Assembly: GCF_023498005.1 (NCBI RefSeq) | Contig: NZ_CP097289.1 | Coordinates: forward strand, 3,906,001 to 3,970,000 | DNA: 64,000 nt | Source of the DNA: Streptomyces durmitorensis | Lineage (GTDB): Bacteria > Actinomycetota > Actinomycetes > Streptomycetales > Streptomycetaceae | Reading direction: 5' to 3' | Shown: positions 46,804 to 56,218 of the stretch, in pieces | How the letters are laid out: each line of letters opens with the position of its first letter | Numbering within the stretch: position 1 is the stretch's first letter | Notes under the pieces: model-generated | Told to the model about the DNA's origin: nothing | Seen by the model: only the letters and a program-made list of their open reading frames with translations | The model's database searches: none | Program-made: the position numbers and the translations under genes

Positions 46804-47734
46804 CGTCACCGGGCTCCGCCCGCTGCTGTTTCTGCCGCTCTTCTTGTTGCTCTTCTTGTTGCTCTTCTTGTTCCTGTTCCGTACGTGTCCGCTTCCGCGT
46901 CGCCGTCCAGGCGGCGCAGAACAGCAGCAGCTTCGCGGTGAAGTTGATCCACAGGAGCAGCGCGACGGGCACTCCGAAGGCGCCGTACATGCTCTTCGCG
47001 GCGACGCCCTTCATGTAGCCGCCGAGCAGCAGCTTGAGGAGCTCGAACCCGGCCGCGCCGATCAGGCCCGCGGTGATCAGGTGGCGGCGGGGCGGCTGCA
47101 CGCCGGGCAGCAGCGTCAGGACGTAGAGCAGCAGCAGGAAGTCCGCGAGGACGGCGATGGCGAACGCGATGCCCTGAAGCAGCACGCCGCCCCAGCCGTC
47201 CCTGGAGACCCCGAGGAGGTCGGCGCTCCAGCCGACGGCGGTCGACGCGAGGGTCGAGGCGACGACGGACGCGAGCCCGGCGCCGCCGAGCCCGAGCAGC
47301 ACCCCGGCGTCCTTGATCTTGCGCATGACGGGGTTCTCGTCGGTGTCCTCCAGCTCCCAGACGACCCGCAGGCACTCTCTTATCGAGCCGACCCAGCCGA
47401 TGCCGGTGAAGAGCAGCAGGGCGCCGGCGATGAGGCCGACGGTGCCCGCGTTGGCGACCAGGGCGTCCAGGTTCAGTTGGTCGGAGATGCCGGGGACCTG
47501 CTTCGAGATGGTGTCCTCGAGCTTGTCCTGCTGACTCTTGGAGAGCGTCGCGGCGGCGACCGCGGCGGCGACGGTGATCAGTGGGAAGAGCGCCAGGAAG
47601 CTGATGAAGGTCATCGCCGCCGCGAGGCGGCTCCAGCTCACACTGTCGAGCCGCTCGTACGCGCTCCACGCGTGCGTGCGCATCAGACGCTCCACCAGGG
47701 GCCCGATGCCGGGGAGCTTTTTCAGCCAGTCCAT
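46751..47734 (-). CDS. YihY/BrkB-family inner membrane protein
   Basis: A 327-aa protein with six membrane helices, starting ATG 47734. Family signs: AMTFISFLALFPLITVAAAV, LFTGIGWVGSIRECLRVVWE, VLTLLPGVQPPRRHLITAGL and YGAFGVPVALLLWINFTAKL. The C-terminal tail has a Glu/Gln tract (EQEQEEQQEEQQEERQKQQ) encoded by three 12-nt repeats (46838-46873). Function in bacteria is not settled; proteins of this kind have been linked to transport or virulence. It overlaps GtrA by 13 nt and probably belongs to the DPA operon transcriptionally. Confidence 0.88.
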   Translation of the reverse strand: MDWLKKLPGIGPLVERLMRTHAWSAYERLDSVSWSRLAAAMTFISFLALFPLITVAAAVAAATLSKSQQDKLEDTISKQVPGISDQLNLDALVANAGTVGLIAGALLLFTGIGWVGSIRECLRVVWELEDTDENPVMRKIKDAGVLLGLGGAGLASVVASTLASTAVGWSADLLGVSRDGWGGVLLQGIAFAIAVLADFLLLLYVLTLLPGVQPPRRHLITAGLIGAAGFELLKLLLGGYMKGVAAKSMYGAFGVPVALLLWINFTAKLLLFCAAWTATRKRTRTEQEQEEQQEEQQEERQKQQRAEPGDVSGGSSAAPGPAAASGG

Positions 47735-48177
47735 GATGCCTCCCTGCCCGCTGTACGGAAGACCAAGGTCCGAGTACCCCAGAAACGCAGAACAGTGGCG
47801 AGTGCCATACCGACGCCCGCTCCGGAGACGGTGTCCGCGCGCTGTGAGGTGAGGCCGAGGCCGTAGTGGGACACCGCGATGCAGAGCAACTGCACCAGGG
47901 CTCCCGCGATGTTGACGGCGAAGAAGATCCCGTACTGACGAAGGCGCGAGACCTCGGCCGCCGCGCTACGCCGGTAGGTGCCGAGCGCGTTGCCCGCGTA
48001 CGCGACCGTGCAACCGGCCACGAAGGACAGCGCCTTGGCGGTCAGCGGGTCGAGACCGACGGGGCCACGCAGCCAGATGAAGAGGCCGAGGTCGACGGCG
48101 TACGCACAGATCCCGGCGGCGGCGAAGCCGAGCAGTTCGGGGCCCATGGCCCGCAGCCGCTCCCTGAAGGGGCTCAC
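47722..48177 (-). CDS. GtrA-family membrane protein (Rv3789-like)
   Basis: A 151-aa protein from GTG 48177 that overlaps the UbiA stop by 4 nt. Four helices are visible (ELLGFAAAGICAYAVDLGLF, LTAKALSFVAGCTVAYAGNA, YGIFFAVNIAGALVQLLCIA, GAGVGMALATVLRFWGTRTL) with the conserved NALGTYRR and RFWGTRTLVF. In Mycobacterium tuberculosis the GtrA protein Rv3789 is encoded beside dprE1/dprE2 and helps present decaprenylphosphoryl-arabinose or organise its use. The same genes are neighbours here, so a similar role is likely. Confidence 0.87.
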   Translation of the reverse strand: MSPFRERLRAMGPELLGFAAAGICAYAVDLGLFIWLRGPVGLDPLTAKALSFVAGCTVAYAGNALGTYRRSAAAEVSRLRQYGIFFAVNIAGALVQLLCIAVSHYGLGLTSQRADTVSGAGVGMALATVLRFWGTRTLVFRTAGREASWTG

Positions 48178-49127
48178 AAGTCGGCCACCGCCAGGCCGTA
48201 CATCGCGATCCACACCAGGCCGATGACGGCGAGCGCCCGGTCGCGCAGGACGACGTCCTCGGGCTCGCCCGCGGTGCCTCGGTCGGCGAAGACGGCGTAC
48301 CGCAGGACCGCGAGGACGAAGGCGGCCATCGACAGCTGCCGCCAGGGCAGCAGGCTGCCGTTGGCGGTGCCGCCGCTCTCCATGGCCCACAGGCAGTACG
48401 CGAGGACGGCGACCCCGGCGGCGAGCTGCCAGACGAAGCGGAGGTAGCCGGTGGTGTATTCGGTGAGCAACGCGCGCGTGGCGCCCAGTTTCTCGGAGCT
48501 CCCGGACATCTGGACGGCTTCGGAGTAGCGCTTGGCGGAGACCATGAAGAGCGCGCCGAAGCCTGTGGTGATCAGGAACCAGCGCGAGAGCGGAATGCCG
48601 AGGGCCACTCCCCCGATCATCGCCCGCATCAGGAAACCCGTGGTGACGACGGCGAGATCGACGACGAGGACGTGCTTGAGGCTCACGCAGTAGGCAAGTT
48701 GCATCACTACGTAGGCGGCGAGCAGCGCTGCCGTCAGGGGCGTGCAGAGCGCGGCGGCGGCCACGGGCGCGAGCACGGCGAGCAGCCCGCCGACCACGTA
48801 CGCGACGGCCACCGGCACCTGGCCCGCGGCGACCGGTCTGCGGCACTTGGTGGGGTGGGCCCGGTCGGCATCGGCGTCGCGCGCGTCGTTGATGAGGTAG
48901 ACGGCGGACGCGGCGGCCGTGAACAGGGCGAACACCACGGCGAGTTGGATCAGCGAGTGCCGCGAGAAGAGCTCGCCCGCCGCGGCGGGGGCCGCGACGA
49001 CCAGGACGTTCTTCACCCACTGGCGGGGGCGCGCGGTCTTCAGGAGGCCGAGCGGAAGCGCGAGGGCGCTCGGGCCCGACGGGCCTGGCGGGTGGGGGCG
49101 TTCGAGCAGGGCGGTGCGGTCAGCCAT
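48174..49127 (-). CDS. Decaprenyl-phosphate phosphoribosyltransferase (UbiA family)
   Basis: A 317-aa polytopic UbiA-type prenyl-phosphate transferase. The first Asp-rich motif reads YLINDARDADADRAHP; KTARPRQWVKNVLV and the second conserved loop MVSAKRYSEAVQM mark the DPPR synthase branch (Rv3806c-like) rather than quinone or heme enzymes. It joins phosphoribose from PRPP to polyprenyl phosphate, giving decaprenylphosphoryl-5-phosphoribose. The gene overlaps both neighbours (8 nt with PAP2, 4 nt with GtrA). Confidence 0.9.
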   Translation of the reverse strand: MADRTALLERPHPPGPSGPSALALPLGLLKTARPRQWVKNVLVVAAPAAAGELFSRHSLIQLAVVFALFTAAASAVYLINDARDADADRAHPTKCRRPVAAGQVPVAVAYVVGGLLAVLAPVAAAALCTPLTAALLAAYVVMQLAYCVSLKHVLVVDLAVVTTGFLMRAMIGGVALGIPLSRWFLITTGFGALFMVSAKRYSEAVQMSGSSEKLGATRALLTEYTTGYLRFVWQLAAGVAVLAYCLWAMESGGTANGSLLPWRQLSMAAFVLAVLRYAVFADRGTAGEPEDVVLRDRALAVIGLVWIAMYGLAVADL

Positions 49128-49641
49128 GCTTGCGGCCCCCGTTCATCCAGGCGGAGCCCACGCGCGCGGTGAGGGCGCCGAGGGCCGCGCCGGCCGCCAC
49201 GTCACTCGGGTAGTGGACGCCGACGACCATCCGGGAGACGCACATCGCGGCGGCGAGCGGCGGGACGATGCGCGCTCCGACCGGGCTCAGCGCGCCGTAC
49301 GCGACGGTGGCCGCGGCGGCCGAAGTGGCGTGCGAACTGGGGAAGGAGTGCCGTCCCGCGGTCCTGACGAGGGGCTCCACGCCCGTGTCGCCGCCGGGTC
49401 GTGGGCGCCGTACGACCCGTTTGACGCCCATGCTGGCCAGGTGGGCCGCGGCGGTCAGCGCCGTGCCGCGCAGCCACGCGCCGCGCCGCTCGCGGTCGAC
49501 CGCGGCGCCCGCGAGCCCCGCGGCGAGCCAGAGGGCGCCGTGCTCGCCGGCCCAGGACAGGGCCCGTGCGGCGGCGGCCACGCGCGCGTCGGAGCCGCAG
49601 TCGCGCAGGGCCGACAGCAGCCGGTGGTCCATGTCGTGCAT
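49120..49641 (-). CDS. PAP2-family phosphatase (Rv3807c-like)
   Basis: A 173-aa protein from ATG 49641 with AAGGAGG upstream. The three phosphatase motifs are clear: KRVVRRPRPG, SFPSSHATSAAA and SRMVVGVHYPSD, with several membrane helices around them. In mycobacteria the equivalent Rv3807c lies next to the UbiA gene and is proposed to remove the 5-phosphate from decaprenylphosphoryl-phosphoribose. First gene of the reverse operon, divergent from dprE1. Confidence 0.88.
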   Translation of the reverse strand: MHDMDHRLLSALRDCGSDARVAAAARALSWAGEHGALWLAAGLAGAAVDRERRGAWLRGTALTAAAHLASMGVKRVVRRPRPGGDTGVEPLVRTAGRHSFPSSHATSAAAATVAYGALSPVGARIVPPLAAAMCVSRMVVGVHYPSDVAAGAALGALTARVGSAWMNGGRKHG

Positions 49642-49806
49642 GGGGCCTCCTTCTCCGGGGACTTCAGGACCTGACCTCCCGACTCTTCTAGGCAACCTCT
49701 CAATATTTACGGCAATATAGGACGACACTCCATCAATCACCCATTTCGGTGAGGGCTTGGACGAATAGGAACAAACTGCCCTTGCTCGGACGATACGGTC
49801 ACGCCT

Positions 49807-51198
49807 ATGCCTGCCGACTCCGCTCCGCCCGCCGACGCCGCGACCGCGACGACGCCCGAGTCCGTGTCCGTGTCGGGCTGGGGGCGCACCGCACCGTCCA
49901 CCGCCCGTCTGATCCGCCCCCGTTCGCCCGAGGAGGCCGTGGCCGCCCTCCAGGCCTGCGGGGAGCGTGGCGGCATCGCCAGGGGCCTTGGACGGGCCTA
50001 CGGGGACGCGGCGCAGAACGCGGGCGGCGCGGTCCTCGACATGACCGGCATGGACCGCGTGCACGCCATCGACGCGGACGCGGGCACCGTCCTGTGCGAC
50101 GCCGGGGTCTCCCTGCATCGCCTGATGGAAGTCCTGCTCCCGCTCGGCTGGTTCGTGCCGGTCACACCGGGGACCCGCTATGTGACCGTCGGCGGCGCGA
50201 TCGGCGCGGACATCCACGGCAAGAACCACCACGGGTCGGGGTCGTTCGCGCGCCATGTGATGGCGGTGGAACTGCTCACCGCCGACGGCGAGGTGCGCGC
50301 GGTCGAGCGCGGCACTCCCCTGTTCGACGCGACGGCCGGCGGCATGGGCCTCACCGGCGTGATCCTCGCCGCGACCCTGCAACTGCAGCCGGTCGAGACG
50401 TCGTTGATGACGGTGGACACCGAGCGCGCCACCGACCTGGACGACCTGATGGCCCGCCTCACGGCCACGGACCACCGCTACCGCTACTCGGTCGCCTGGA
50501 TCGACCTCCTGGCGCGCGGTGCGTCGATGGGGCGCTCGGTGCTCACGCGCGGCGACCACGCTCCCCTGGACGCCCTTCCGGCACGCGCGCGTAGAGCCCC
50601 GCTGACGTTCCGCCCCGGCCAGCTGCCGCCCGCCCCGCGCTTCCTGCCCGAGGGACTGCTCGGCCCGAAGTCGGTGGGCCTCTTCAATGAGCTCTGGTAC
50701 CGCAAGGCACCGCGCCTGCGGGTGGGCGAGCTCCAGAAGATGTCGACGTTCTTCCACCCCCTGGACGGCGTCCCGCACTGGAACCGCGTGTACGGCCGCG
50801 GCGGTTTCGTGCAGTACCAATTCGTCGTCGGGTACGGCCAGGAGGAGTCCCTGCGCCGCATCGTGCGGCGCATCTCGGAGCGCGGCTGCCCGTCCTTCCT
50901 CGCCGTACTGAAGCGCTTCGGAGAGGGCGATCCGGGCTGGCTCTCCTTCCCGATGCCCGGCTGGACCCTCGCCCTGGACATCCCGGCGAACCTGCCGGGC
51001 CTCGGCGCCTTCCTCGACGAGCTCGACGAGGAGGTCGCCGCGTCCGACGGCCGCGTCTACCTGGCCAAGGACTCCCGCCTGCGGCCCGAGATGCTCGCCG
51101 CGATGTATCCGCGGCTCGACGATTTCCGCGCGCTGCGGGCGGACCTCGACCCGCGCGGCCTGTTCCGCTCGGACCTCTCGCGCCGCCTCGCCCTCTAG
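49807..51198 (+). CDS. dprE1: DprE1-like decaprenylphosphoryl-ribose 2'-oxidase
   Basis: A 463-aa VAO-type FAD oxidase that aligns by eye with mycobacterial DprE1 across its length: SVSGWGRTAPSTARLIRP, GGIARGLGRAYGDAAQNAGG, PGTRYVTVGGAIGADIHGKN, HHGSGSFARHVMAVELLTAD, NELWYRKAP, STFFHPLDGVPHWNRVYG and LAKDSRLRPEMLAAMYPRLD (with the active-site lysine). The position equal to M. tuberculosis Cys387, target of benzothiazinones, is Ala389 here (MPGWTLALDIP versus IPGWNICVDFP). It oxidises the 2'-OH of polyprenylphosphoryl ribose, first half of the epimerisation to arabinose. Confidence 0.92.
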   Translation: MPADSAPPADAATATTPESVSVSGWGRTAPSTARLIRPRSPEEAVAALQACGERGGIARGLGRAYGDAAQNAGGAVLDMTGMDRVHAIDADAGTVLCDAGVSLHRLMEVLLPLGWFVPVTPGTRYVTVGGAIGADIHGKNHHGSGSFARHVMAVELLTADGEVRAVERGTPLFDATAGGMGLTGVILAATLQLQPVETSLMTVDTERATDLDDLMARLTATDHRYRYSVAWIDLLARGASMGRSVLTRGDHAPLDALPARARRAPLTFRPGQLPPAPRFLPEGLLGPKSVGLFNELWYRKAPRLRVGELQKMSTFFHPLDGVPHWNRVYGRGGFVQYQFVVGYGQEESLRRIVRRISERGCPSFLAVLKRFGEGDPGWLSFPMPGWTLALDIPANLPGLGAFLDELDEEVAASDGRVYLAKDSRLRPEMLAAMYPRLDDFRALRADLDPRGLFRSDLSRRLAL

Positions 51199-51218
51199 CA
51201 CCTCCAGGAGTTGGTCCC

Positions 51219-51974
51219 ATGAAGGACGCCTTCGGCACCCCCCAGTCCCTGCTCGTACTCGGCGGCACCTCCGAGATCGGCCTCGCCACGGCCCGTCGTC
51301 TGGTCGCGCGGCGCACCCGCACGGTGTGGCTCGCCGGGCGGCCGTCCCCGGGCCTGGAGAAGGCCGCCGCGGGCCTGCGCGACATGGGCGCGGACGTCCG
51401 CACCGTCGCCTTCGACGCCCTGGACTCCGAGTCCCACGAGGCCACGCTCGGCAAGATCTTCGCCGAGGGCGACATCGACATGGTCCTGCTGGCCTTCGGC
51501 ATCCTCGGCGACCAGGCACGCGACGAGGACGAGCCGCTGTCGGCGGTGCGGGTCGCGCAGACGAACTACACCGGCGCGGTCTCGGCGGGCCTGGTGTGCG
51601 CCCGTTCCCTGCAGGCCCAGGGGCACGGCTCCCTGGTGGTGCTCTCGTCGGTCGCGGGCGAGCGCGCCCGACGCTCGAACTTCATCTACGGGTCCAGCAA
51701 GGCGGGCCTCGACGCCTTCGCCCAGGGCCTGGGCGACGCACTGCACGGCACAGGGGTGCACGTGATGGTCGTACGTCCCGGCTTCGTGCGCTCCAAGATG
51801 ACGGCGGGCCTGGAGGAGGCTCCGATGGCGACCACTCCGGAGGCGGTCGCGCTGGCCATCGAGACGGGCCTTCGGCGCCGCTCGGAGACGGTGTGGGTGC
51901 CCGGCGCGCTGCGGGTGGTCATGTCGGCACTGCGTCACGTGCCGCGGACGGTGTTCCGGCGGCTCCCGGTGTGA
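51219..51974 (+). CDS. dprE2: DprE2-like decaprenylphospho-2-keto-ribose reductase
   Basis: A 251-aa short-chain dehydrogenase 20 nt after dprE1. NADH site LLVLGGTSEIGLATARRLVA; catalytic triad in VVLSSVAGERARRSNFIYGS followed by SKAGLDAFAQG (Ser, Tyr, Lys). The GGTSEIG form and the C-terminal VWVPGALRVVMSALRHVPR are typical of DprE2. It reduces the keto intermediate of DprE1 to give polyprenylphosphoryl-D-arabinofuranose, the usual donor for arabinan synthesis. Confidence 0.92.
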   Translation: MKDAFGTPQSLLVLGGTSEIGLATARRLVARRTRTVWLAGRPSPGLEKAAAGLRDMGADVRTVAFDALDSESHEATLGKIFAEGDIDMVLLAFGILGDQARDEDEPLSAVRVAQTNYTGAVSAGLVCARSLQAQGHGSLVVLSSVAGERARRSNFIYGSSKAGLDAFAQGLGDALHGTGVHVMVVRPGFVRSKMTAGLEEAPMATTPEAVALAIETGLRRRSETVWVPGALRVVMSALRHVPRTVFRRLPV

Positions 51975-51996
51975 GGCAGCCCTTCGGGGCCCGAGG

Positions 51997-52584
51997 TCAG
52001 CGGGCGGGCAGCGTGCCGTGCGCGGCCGGGGCCGCAGCCTGCGGAGGCACGACCGGGCCGCCACCGCCGAAGCCGAACTCGCGCAGCTTGCGCCACACGC
52101 CGTCGGCGCCCTGCTCATAGAGCGCGAAGCCGGTGCAGGGCCACTCGGCCTCGTACTCCGAAAGCTCCGCGTAGGCCCGGTCCATGGCCTCTTCGGAGAT
52201 GCCGTGCGCCACCGTGACGTGCGGGTGGTACGGGAACTGGAGCTCGCGCGCCATGGGCCCGGACGCGTCCCGCACCCGCTCCTGCAGCCAGCCGCAGGCC
52301 GCGCCGCCCGCCATCACCTGGACGAAGACCACGGGCGACAGCGGACGGAACGTACCCGTTCCGTAGAGCCGCATCGGGAAGGGGCGCCCGGCGGCCGCGA
52401 CGGCCCCCAGGTGCGCCTCGACCGCGGGCAGCGCCGTGGAGTCCACCTCGGTCGGCGGCAGCAGCGTGACGTGCGTGGGGATGCCGTGCGCCGCGGGGTC
52501 CCCGAAGCCCACGCGCCGCTCCTGGAGCAGGCTGCCGTGAGGCTCCGGGACCGCGATCGACACACCGATCGTTACGGTCCCCAC
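51997..52584 (-). CDS. 2'-5' RNA ligase / phosphoesterase-family protein
   Basis: A 195-aa protein from GTG 52584. It has the two HxT/S motifs of the 2H phosphoesterase fold: THVTLLPPTEV and PYHPHVTVAHGIS, about 80 residues apart, with FRPLSPVVFVQV between. Family members hydrolyse or ligate 2'-5' or cyclic phosphodiesters in RNA or nucleotides; the substrate here is unknown. The C-terminal tail (GGGGPVVPPQAAAPAA) is low complexity. Convergent with dprE2, divergent from nothing; trpS follows upstream on the same strand. Confidence 0.85.
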   Translation of the reverse strand: MGTVTIGVSIAVPEPHGSLLQERRVGFGDPAAHGIPTHVTLLPPTEVDSTALPAVEAHLGAVAAAGRPFPMRLYGTGTFRPLSPVVFVQVMAGGAACGWLQERVRDASGPMARELQFPYHPHVTVAHGISEEAMDRAYAELSEYEAEWPCTGFALYEQGADGVWRKLREFGFGGGGPVVPPQAAAPAAHGTLPAR

Positions 52585-52657
52585 GTCGTACTCCTGTCGG
52601 TCGGATGGCGGGCAGAGGGCGCTGTTGTACCTGGCTTGGTGCAGGGGGCTGTGTGAC

Positions 52658-53695
<1,038 letters not shown>

Positions 53696-53843
53696 TCATT
53701 GCTCGGAAACAGACGTGTGACGGGTGTGCCGCGATCTTGTGATGCGTGGCTTGGATCTGTCACTGCGAGAGCCGCTTCGTTCGCCGCTTCGATCGGGTCG
53801 CGCGAAGGCGGAACCGATCTCGTCCGGCCGGTGTATCAAGAGT

Positions 53844-54470
53844 GTGAGGGCACAGGGGGAGGTCCTGGAGGGGGGCCGCGTCGTCGACGAGGGTGCGGTG
53901 ATCGCGCGTGTGCGCGCCGGGGAGCCGGAGGCGTACGCGGAATTGGTGCGCGCTTTCACCGGGATCGCACTCAGGGCGGCCGCGGCACTCGGGGCGGGAT
54001 CGGACGCGGAAGACGTGGTGCAGCAGGCCTTCTTCAAGGCGTACTGCTCCTTGGGGCGGTTCAGGGACGGCTCGGCGTTCAAGCCGTGGCTGCTGTCGAT
54101 CGTCGCCAATGAGACGAGGAACACAGTGCGTTCGGCGGTGCGGCAGCGGTCGCTCGTCGGACGAGAGGCAGCGCTCGCGGAGGCGGAGCCGCTGATACCG
54201 GAATCGGCCGACCCGGCCGTGGCGGCGCTGGAGGGCGAGCGCCGGACGGCCCTGCTCGCCGCGCTCGACCGGCTGAGCGAGGAGCACCGCCTGGTCGTCA
54301 CGTACCGCTATCTCCTGGAGATGGACGAGACGGAGACGGCCCAGGCCCTGGGCTGGCCGCGGGGCACGGTGAAGTCCCGGCTGAACCGCGCGCTGCGGAA
54401 GCTGGAGCGACTGCTGCCGCAGGGTCCGGAAGGACGCGAAGGGCCACAAGGAGGTGACGGGCATGAGTGA
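53844..54470 (+). CDS. ECF-type RNA polymerase sigma factor
   Basis: About 208 aa from GTG 53844; the frame is open further upstream but those residues are Arg-rich and uncharacteristic. Region 2: RAGEPEAYAELVRAFTGIAL, AEDVVQQAFFKAYCSLGRFR, KPWLLSIVANETRNTVRSAV; region 4: ALDRLSEEHRLVVTYRYLLE and the HTH ETAQALGWPRGTVKSRLNRA. GGAACC (53810-53815) and GTATCA (53833-53838), 17 nt apart, resemble an ECF promoter just before the start and could mean autoregulation. Its 3' end contains the ribosome binding site and start of the coupled membrane protein gene. Confidence 0.87.
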   Translation: MRAQGEVLEGGRVVDEGAVIARVRAGEPEAYAELVRAFTGIALRAAAALGAGSDAEDVVQQAFFKAYCSLGRFRDGSAFKPWLLSIVANETRNTVRSAVRQRSLVGREAALAEAEPLIPESADPAVAALEGERRTALLAALDRLSEEHRLVVTYRYLLEMDETETAQALGWPRGTVKSRLNRALRKLERLLPQGPEGREGPQGGDGHE

Positions 54471-55317
54471 GCGGGGCGACGGTCAGGACGAGGGCGGCGC
54501 CGGGCAGGACGGAAGCAGCGGCGCCCGTCGGCTTCCCGAGGAGCTGCGGGCGCTCGGGCGGTCCCTGGACCCGCCGGGGGCCTCCGGCGCGTCGATGGCC
54601 GAGCGGGTCCTGGCGCAGATCATCGCGGAGTCGGTGCCGGTCCCGGTGGCCGAGCCGCCCAGTCGCCTCTCCCGGCTGCGGTCATGGCTGCGGGCGCGGT
54701 GGCGGGTCCTGACGGCCGCGCTGTGCGGGCTCCTGACGGCGGCGGTGCTCACACCGCCGGTGCGGGCCGCGGTCTTCGAGTGGTTCGACTTCGGCGGGGT
54801 CGAGGTCCGGTACGACCCGTCGGCGACCCCGCCGGCCACGGCGGGCGTGCCGGGGTGCGGCGGCGGGGTGAGTCTGTCCGAGGCCGAGCGGCGGGCCGGG
54901 TTCGTGCCCGCGGTGCCGGAGGCGCTGGGCGCGCCGGACGCCGTGGCGGTGACGCGGGAGCCGGGCGCGCGCACCCTGGTCACCCTGTGCTGGCGCGACG
55001 ACGGCAGGACGATACGGCTCGACGAGTTCGGGGCACGCCTCGACCTCGGCTTCAGCAAGACGGTGACGGAGCGTCCCGACTGGGTCCAGGTCGGCCGGGA
55101 GACGGGGCTGTGGTTCCCGCACCCGCACCGGCTCACGTTCTGGATGGTGGAGGGCGACGGCGACCGGTGGACGCGCTCCGAGCGCACGGCGGGGCCGACG
55201 CTCCTGTGGACGCACGGGCCGGAGCTCACGCTGCGGCTCGAAGGTGTGGCGTCGAAGGAGCGGGCGCTGGAGATCGGGAAATCCGTTCCGGCGCGGTCGG
55301 GCGAATCGGGAACCTGA
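54463..55317 (+). CDS. Single-TM anti-sigma-like protein
   Basis: A 284-aa protein from ATG 54463, 8 nt overlapping the sigma stop, with a near-perfect AAGGAGGTGA ribosome binding site. A cytosolic N-terminus of about 75 residues (RRLPEELRALGRSLDPPGAS, MAERVLAQIIAE) precedes one membrane helix (WRVLTAALCGLLTAAVLTPP) and an external domain with two cysteines (VPGCGGGVSLSEAERRAGFV, LVTLCWRDDGRTIRL). No zinc anti-sigma motif is seen. The coupled position and topology suggest a transmembrane partner that holds the sigma factor and senses an external cue. Confidence 0.82.
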   Translation: MSERGDGQDEGGAGQDGSSGARRLPEELRALGRSLDPPGASGASMAERVLAQIIAESVPVPVAEPPSRLSRLRSWLRARWRVLTAALCGLLTAAVLTPPVRAAVFEWFDFGGVEVRYDPSATPPATAGVPGCGGGVSLSEAERRAGFVPAVPEALGAPDAVAVTREPGARTLVTLCWRDDGRTIRLDEFGARLDLGFSKTVTERPDWVQVGRETGLWFPHPHRLTFWMVEGDGDRWTRSERTAGPTLLWTHGPELTLRLEGVASKERALEIGKSVPARSGESGT

Positions 55318-55389
55318 ACGGCTCGGGCGGTGTACCAGAAGTGACGCGGTGCGGACGGGTCGTGCCGGAGAGCGGCTGGGGGATCGGAC

Positions 55390-56157
55390 ATGCGGATGCG
55401 GACGGCAAGGGGAATGTGCGGGTCGGTGGCGGGGCTCGCGGCCGCGCTGGCGCTGGGGGTGATGGGAGCGCCGCAGGCGGTGGCGGGCGGACCGACGAGC
55501 GTCCTCGTGGTCTCGCCCGAGAGCGGACAGAGCACGGCGCTCTATGTGAGTGAGAAGGAGTACGGCGAGCTGGAGCGCTGTCTCGGCACCATCGGCGACA
55601 TCGGCAAGGGCAGGCGCGAGCAGCCGCCGGGCCTCGACATGGGCGACGGCAGCCGTCAGATCAATGTGACGTGGATGGTCCACGACGTGCAGCCGTGGCG
55701 GGTGGACCGGGCCTATCCGGTGGCGTCCGGCTCCAAGGACGGCAAGGGCGCCAAGGCCGTGTGGATCCATACGACGACGGACGTCGATTCCATGACCGGC
55801 ACCTGGCACAAGGCGGAGGATCCGGCTCGTCTGACGGCGCTGTTCAAGAAGCTCGGGGTCATGGGCGCGTCGGCGGACGGGGGCAATCAGGCGATACCGC
55901 CGAGGACGGATGCGGACCCACCGCCGACGACCGCCCCGGAAGCCGCCGGGCCGGGGCAGGCGGCCACCGCACGGGCCGATGACGCGTCGGGAGACAGCGG
56001 CACGGACTGGTGGTGGGCGGCAGGGGGCGTCGCGGCGGGGGCCGCGGGAGCGCTGCTGCTGCGGGGGCCGCTCACCAAGCGGCGGTCCTTCCTCGTCTCG
56101 CTGCGTGGGCGACGGTCTCATGAGGATGGCCCGCGGCAGGAGTTGAGAGATGTATGA
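55390..56157 (+). CDS. Exported protein with C-terminal membrane anchor
   Basis: A 255-aa protein from ATG 55390 (GGGGGATCGGAC before it). A signal peptide (CGSVAGLAAALALGVMGAPQ, cleavage at AVA-GG) is followed by a soluble part (TSVLVVSPESGQSTALYVSE, NVTWMVHDVQPWRVDRAYPV, VWIHTTTDVDSMTGTWHKAE) and a Pro/Ala linker, then a membrane helix (WWWAAGGVAAGAAGALLLRG) with a basic cytosolic tail. I do not recognise a family by function. It lies 72 nt after the anti-sigma-like gene and may be in the same operon, possibly a target of that sigma factor. Confidence 0.78.
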   Translation: MRMRTARGMCGSVAGLAAALALGVMGAPQAVAGGPTSVLVVSPESGQSTALYVSEKEYGELERCLGTIGDIGKGRREQPPGLDMGDGSRQINVTWMVHDVQPWRVDRAYPVASGSKDGKGAKAVWIHTTTDVDSMTGTWHKAEDPARLTALFKKLGVMGASADGGNQAIPPRTDADPPPTTAPEAAGPGQAATARADDASGDSGTDWWWAAGGVAAGAAGALLLRGPLTKRRSFLVSLRGRRSHEDGPRQELRDV

Positions 56158-56165
56158 GGGCTGCG

Positions 56166-56202
56166 GCCGCTCCCGGCCGGTGAGTTGGCCGGCCGGGGCG
56201 GC
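56166..56202. terminator. Convergent terminator hairpin
   Basis: GCCGCTCCCGGCCGG (56166-56180) pairs with CCGGCCGGGGCGGC (56189-56202) with one bulged base and an 8-nt loop, between the membrane protein gene and convergent glyA. Confidence 0.75.
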
Positions 56203-56218
56203 TGTTCAGCTCGGAGGG

